NCBI GenBank assembly: GCA_030425945.1
Contig: JAUHZL010000151.1
Location: 1 to 7,205 of the forward strand
Length of the DNA: 7,205 nt
Direction of reading: 5' to 3'
From: Alphaproteobacteria bacterium
Lineage (GTDB): Bacteria > Pseudomonadota > Alphaproteobacteria > Rhodobacterales > Rhodobacteraceae
In this document: positions 5,972 through 7,205 of the stretch, in pieces
How positions within the stretch are numbered: position 1 is the first letter of the stretch
Layout of the letters: every line of letters starts with the position of its first letter
The notes under the pieces: generated by a model
The model's database searches: none
What the model saw: the letters and a program-made list of their open reading frames with translations, nothing else
What the model was told of the DNA's origin: nothing
Program-made: the position numbers and the translations under genes

Positions 5972-5986
5972 GACGCGCGGGGCGTC
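5972..5986 (-). terminator. Hairpin overlapping the stop codon of the histidine kinase
   Basis: GACGC (5972-5976), a 5-base loop, and GCGTC (5982-5986) form a perfect stem that includes part of the kinase stop codon (5985-5987). In the minus direction it is followed by AACGCTTTCTC, which has a short T-rich piece but no run of Ts. It may be a weak terminator or attenuator between the kinase and the SpoA-protein gene 72 bases downstream. It may also be chance in GC-rich DNA. Confidence 0.3.
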
Positions 5987-7205
5987 AGGCGACGGCGGCC
6001 CGGGCGCGGCGGGGATCGGGCGCGTCCGGCTGCGACAGGCGGCGCGGGAAGCGCAGGCGGAAGGCGGCGCCTTCGGCCTCCGGCAGATAGGCGATCGAGC
6101 CGCCGAGCCGGTCCATGATCTCGCGGCAGATCGCGAGGCCGAGGCCCGCGCCGCCCGCCCCGGAGGTGGTTTCCATCCGGGCGAACTTCTCGAAGATCAG
6201 GCCTTGTCCCGCGACCGGGATGCCCGAGCCGTTGTCGAAGAAGTCGACCTCGACCGTCTCGCCGTCGAGCCGCGCCGCGATGCGCAGCACCGGGCGGTCG
6301 GCGTCGCAGTACTTGGCGGCGTTCGAGATCAGGTTGATGAAGACCTGGCTCAGCCGCCCGGTGTCGGTGTCGACCTCGATCGCCTCGCCCGCCTCGTCGC
6401 GGCGCAGCACCAGCGCGCCTTCGCCCGCGGCACTGGCCGCCGCCACCGCCCGGTCGAGCACCGCCGACAGCCGCTCGACCTGCGGGTTCAGCACGACCTG
6501 GCCGTTCTCCAGCACGCTGAGGTCGAGCAGGTCGTCGAGCAGGCGCGTGAGGCGGATCGACTCGTCCTGGATGATCCGCGAATAGCGCTCGGTCTCGGTC
6601 TGGCTGAGGCCGCCCGCCAGCAGGATCTCGGAGAAGGCGCGGATCGAGGTCATCGGGGTCCGCAGCTCGTGGCTGATCTGGCTGAGGAAGGCGTCCTTCT
6701 GGATCGAGAGCTGGGTGAGCTTGTCGTTGGCGCGGCGCAGCTCCTGCGCGGTGGCTTCCAGTTCGGCGGATTTCGCCTCGAGCTGGGTCGAGTATTCCAT
6801 GATCTGGGCGGTCTCGTCGGCCACCGCCATCAGGTCGGAGACCGAGATCGACGCGCCGCCGTGGACCTGCGCGATCATCGCGTGGGCGGTGCCCGCGCCG
6901 ACCGAGCCCGCGAGAACGCGCTCAAGTTCGGTCAGGAACTCGGGTGTCGGGTCGGGCAGGTAGCCGAGCTTGCCCTGCCGCCGCGCCGCGGCGGAGAAGA
7001 AGCCGGTGGCTTCTTCCGCGCCGAGGATGCGCTGGGTCATCACCAGCAGGTCCTCGGCCTCGGCGCGCCCGCCGGACCAGACGCGCGGGATCGACGAGCG
7101 GTCGAAGACGTTGACGAACTCGGCGCCCTGCAGCCGTTCCATCGGGGTCGGGAAGGTGGCGAGCGAGACCGACAGGAAGAGCCCGGTGTTGATCACCAGC
7201 GACCA
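5985..7205 (-). CDS. Sensor histidine kinase, C-terminal part, probably fused to a sodium/solute symporter domain (5' end outside window)
   Basis: The frame is open to the window edge; the GTG at 7194-7196 is internal, as TGG-TCG-CTG precede it in frame. Residues below count that GTG as 1. The visible part opens with a hydrophobic stretch (WSLVINTGLFLSVSL) and PTPMERLQGAEFVNVF, which resembles the end of the symporter module of CbrA/PutP-type kinases. Residues about 38-115 fit the STAC linker found between symporter and kinase. A coiled coil follows (about 126-166). The HisKA domain has SHELRTPMTSIRAFSE with phosphoacceptor His176. The ATPase domain has FINLISNAAKY (N box, 286-296), DNGSGIP (321-327), FEKFAR (335-340) and GAGGAGLGLAI (346-356). 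All catalytic boxes are intact. There is no receiver domain, so a separate response regulator is needed and none is visible here. The solute sensed is unknown. Confidence 0.92.
   Translation of the reverse strand, partial: WSLVINTGLFLSVSLATFPTPMERLQGAEFVNVFDRSSIPRVWSGGRAEAEDLLVMTQRILGAEEATGFFSAAARRQGKLGYLPDPTPEFLTELERVLAGSVGAGTAHAMIAQVHGGASISVSDLMAVADETAQIMEYSTQLEAKSAELEATAQELRRANDKLTQLSIQKDAFLSQISHELRTPMTSIRAFSEILLAGGLSQTETERYSRIIQDESIRLTRLLDDLLDLSVLENGQVVLNPQVERLSAVLDRAVAAASAAGEGALVLRRDEAGEAIEVDTDTGRLSQVFINLISNAAKYCDADRPVLRIAARLDGETVEVDFFDNGSGIPVAGQGLIFEKFARMETTSGAGGAGLGLAICREIMDRLGGSIAYLPEAEGAAFRLRFPRRLSQPDAPDPRRARAAVA

Noticed and set aside
7194..7196. GTG as the true start of the histidine kinase
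   Set aside because: The frame is open to the window edge, and the residues after it are the end of a transmembrane segment of a longer protein.

Overview
The window is high-GC DNA whose proteins resemble those of Rhodobacteraceae (Alphaproteobacteria). The signs are the enolase C-terminus, the SelO variant ending in Cys-Gly-Thr, a degenerate FliM/FliN-type protein of the kind I recall from Rhodobacter relatives, and a symporter-linked histidine kinase. The genus cannot be fixed from the sequence alone. Most of it is ordinary chromosome: seven protein genes (two cut by the window edges), no mobile element, CRISPR array, tRNA or rRNA.

Layout. The 3' end of enolase (1-199, +) meets selO (293-1711, -) tail to tail, with a strong inverted repeat (255-288) between them. 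A short divergent region (1712-1836) separates selO from a tail-anchored CBS-pair protein (1837-2376, +). This region holds a probable 23-codon leader ORF for selO with a full Shine-Dalgarno sequence. The CBS gene converges on a nucleoside hydrolase (2396-3334, -). Upstream of the hydrolase are 297 bases without a gene, containing a distinctly AT-rich island and a 14-bp palindrome. Further along, all on the minus strand, come a photolyase/cryptochrome-like FAD protein (3632-4849), a FliM/FliN-type SpoA-domain protein (4908-5912), and the C-terminal part of a symporter/sensor histidine kinase (5985 to beyond 7205).

Functional reading. The last three genes run in one direction (kinase, SpoA protein, FAD protein) with gaps of 72 and 58 bases and may share transcripts, but nothing in the sequence proves a common pathway. 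The kinase probably senses or transports a solute and signals through a two-component relay. The SpoA protein is a flagellar-switch relative. The FAD protein keeps the photolyase flavin pocket but appears to carry its Rossmann-like domain after the FAD domain rather than before it. SelO (protein AMPylation), the CBS protein and the nucleoside hydrolase (nucleoside salvage) look like independent units.

The items most worth following are the inverted domain order of the FAD protein and the putative selO leader peptide. Next are the AT-rich control region before the nucleoside hydrolase and the SpoA protein lying outside any visible flagellar cluster.
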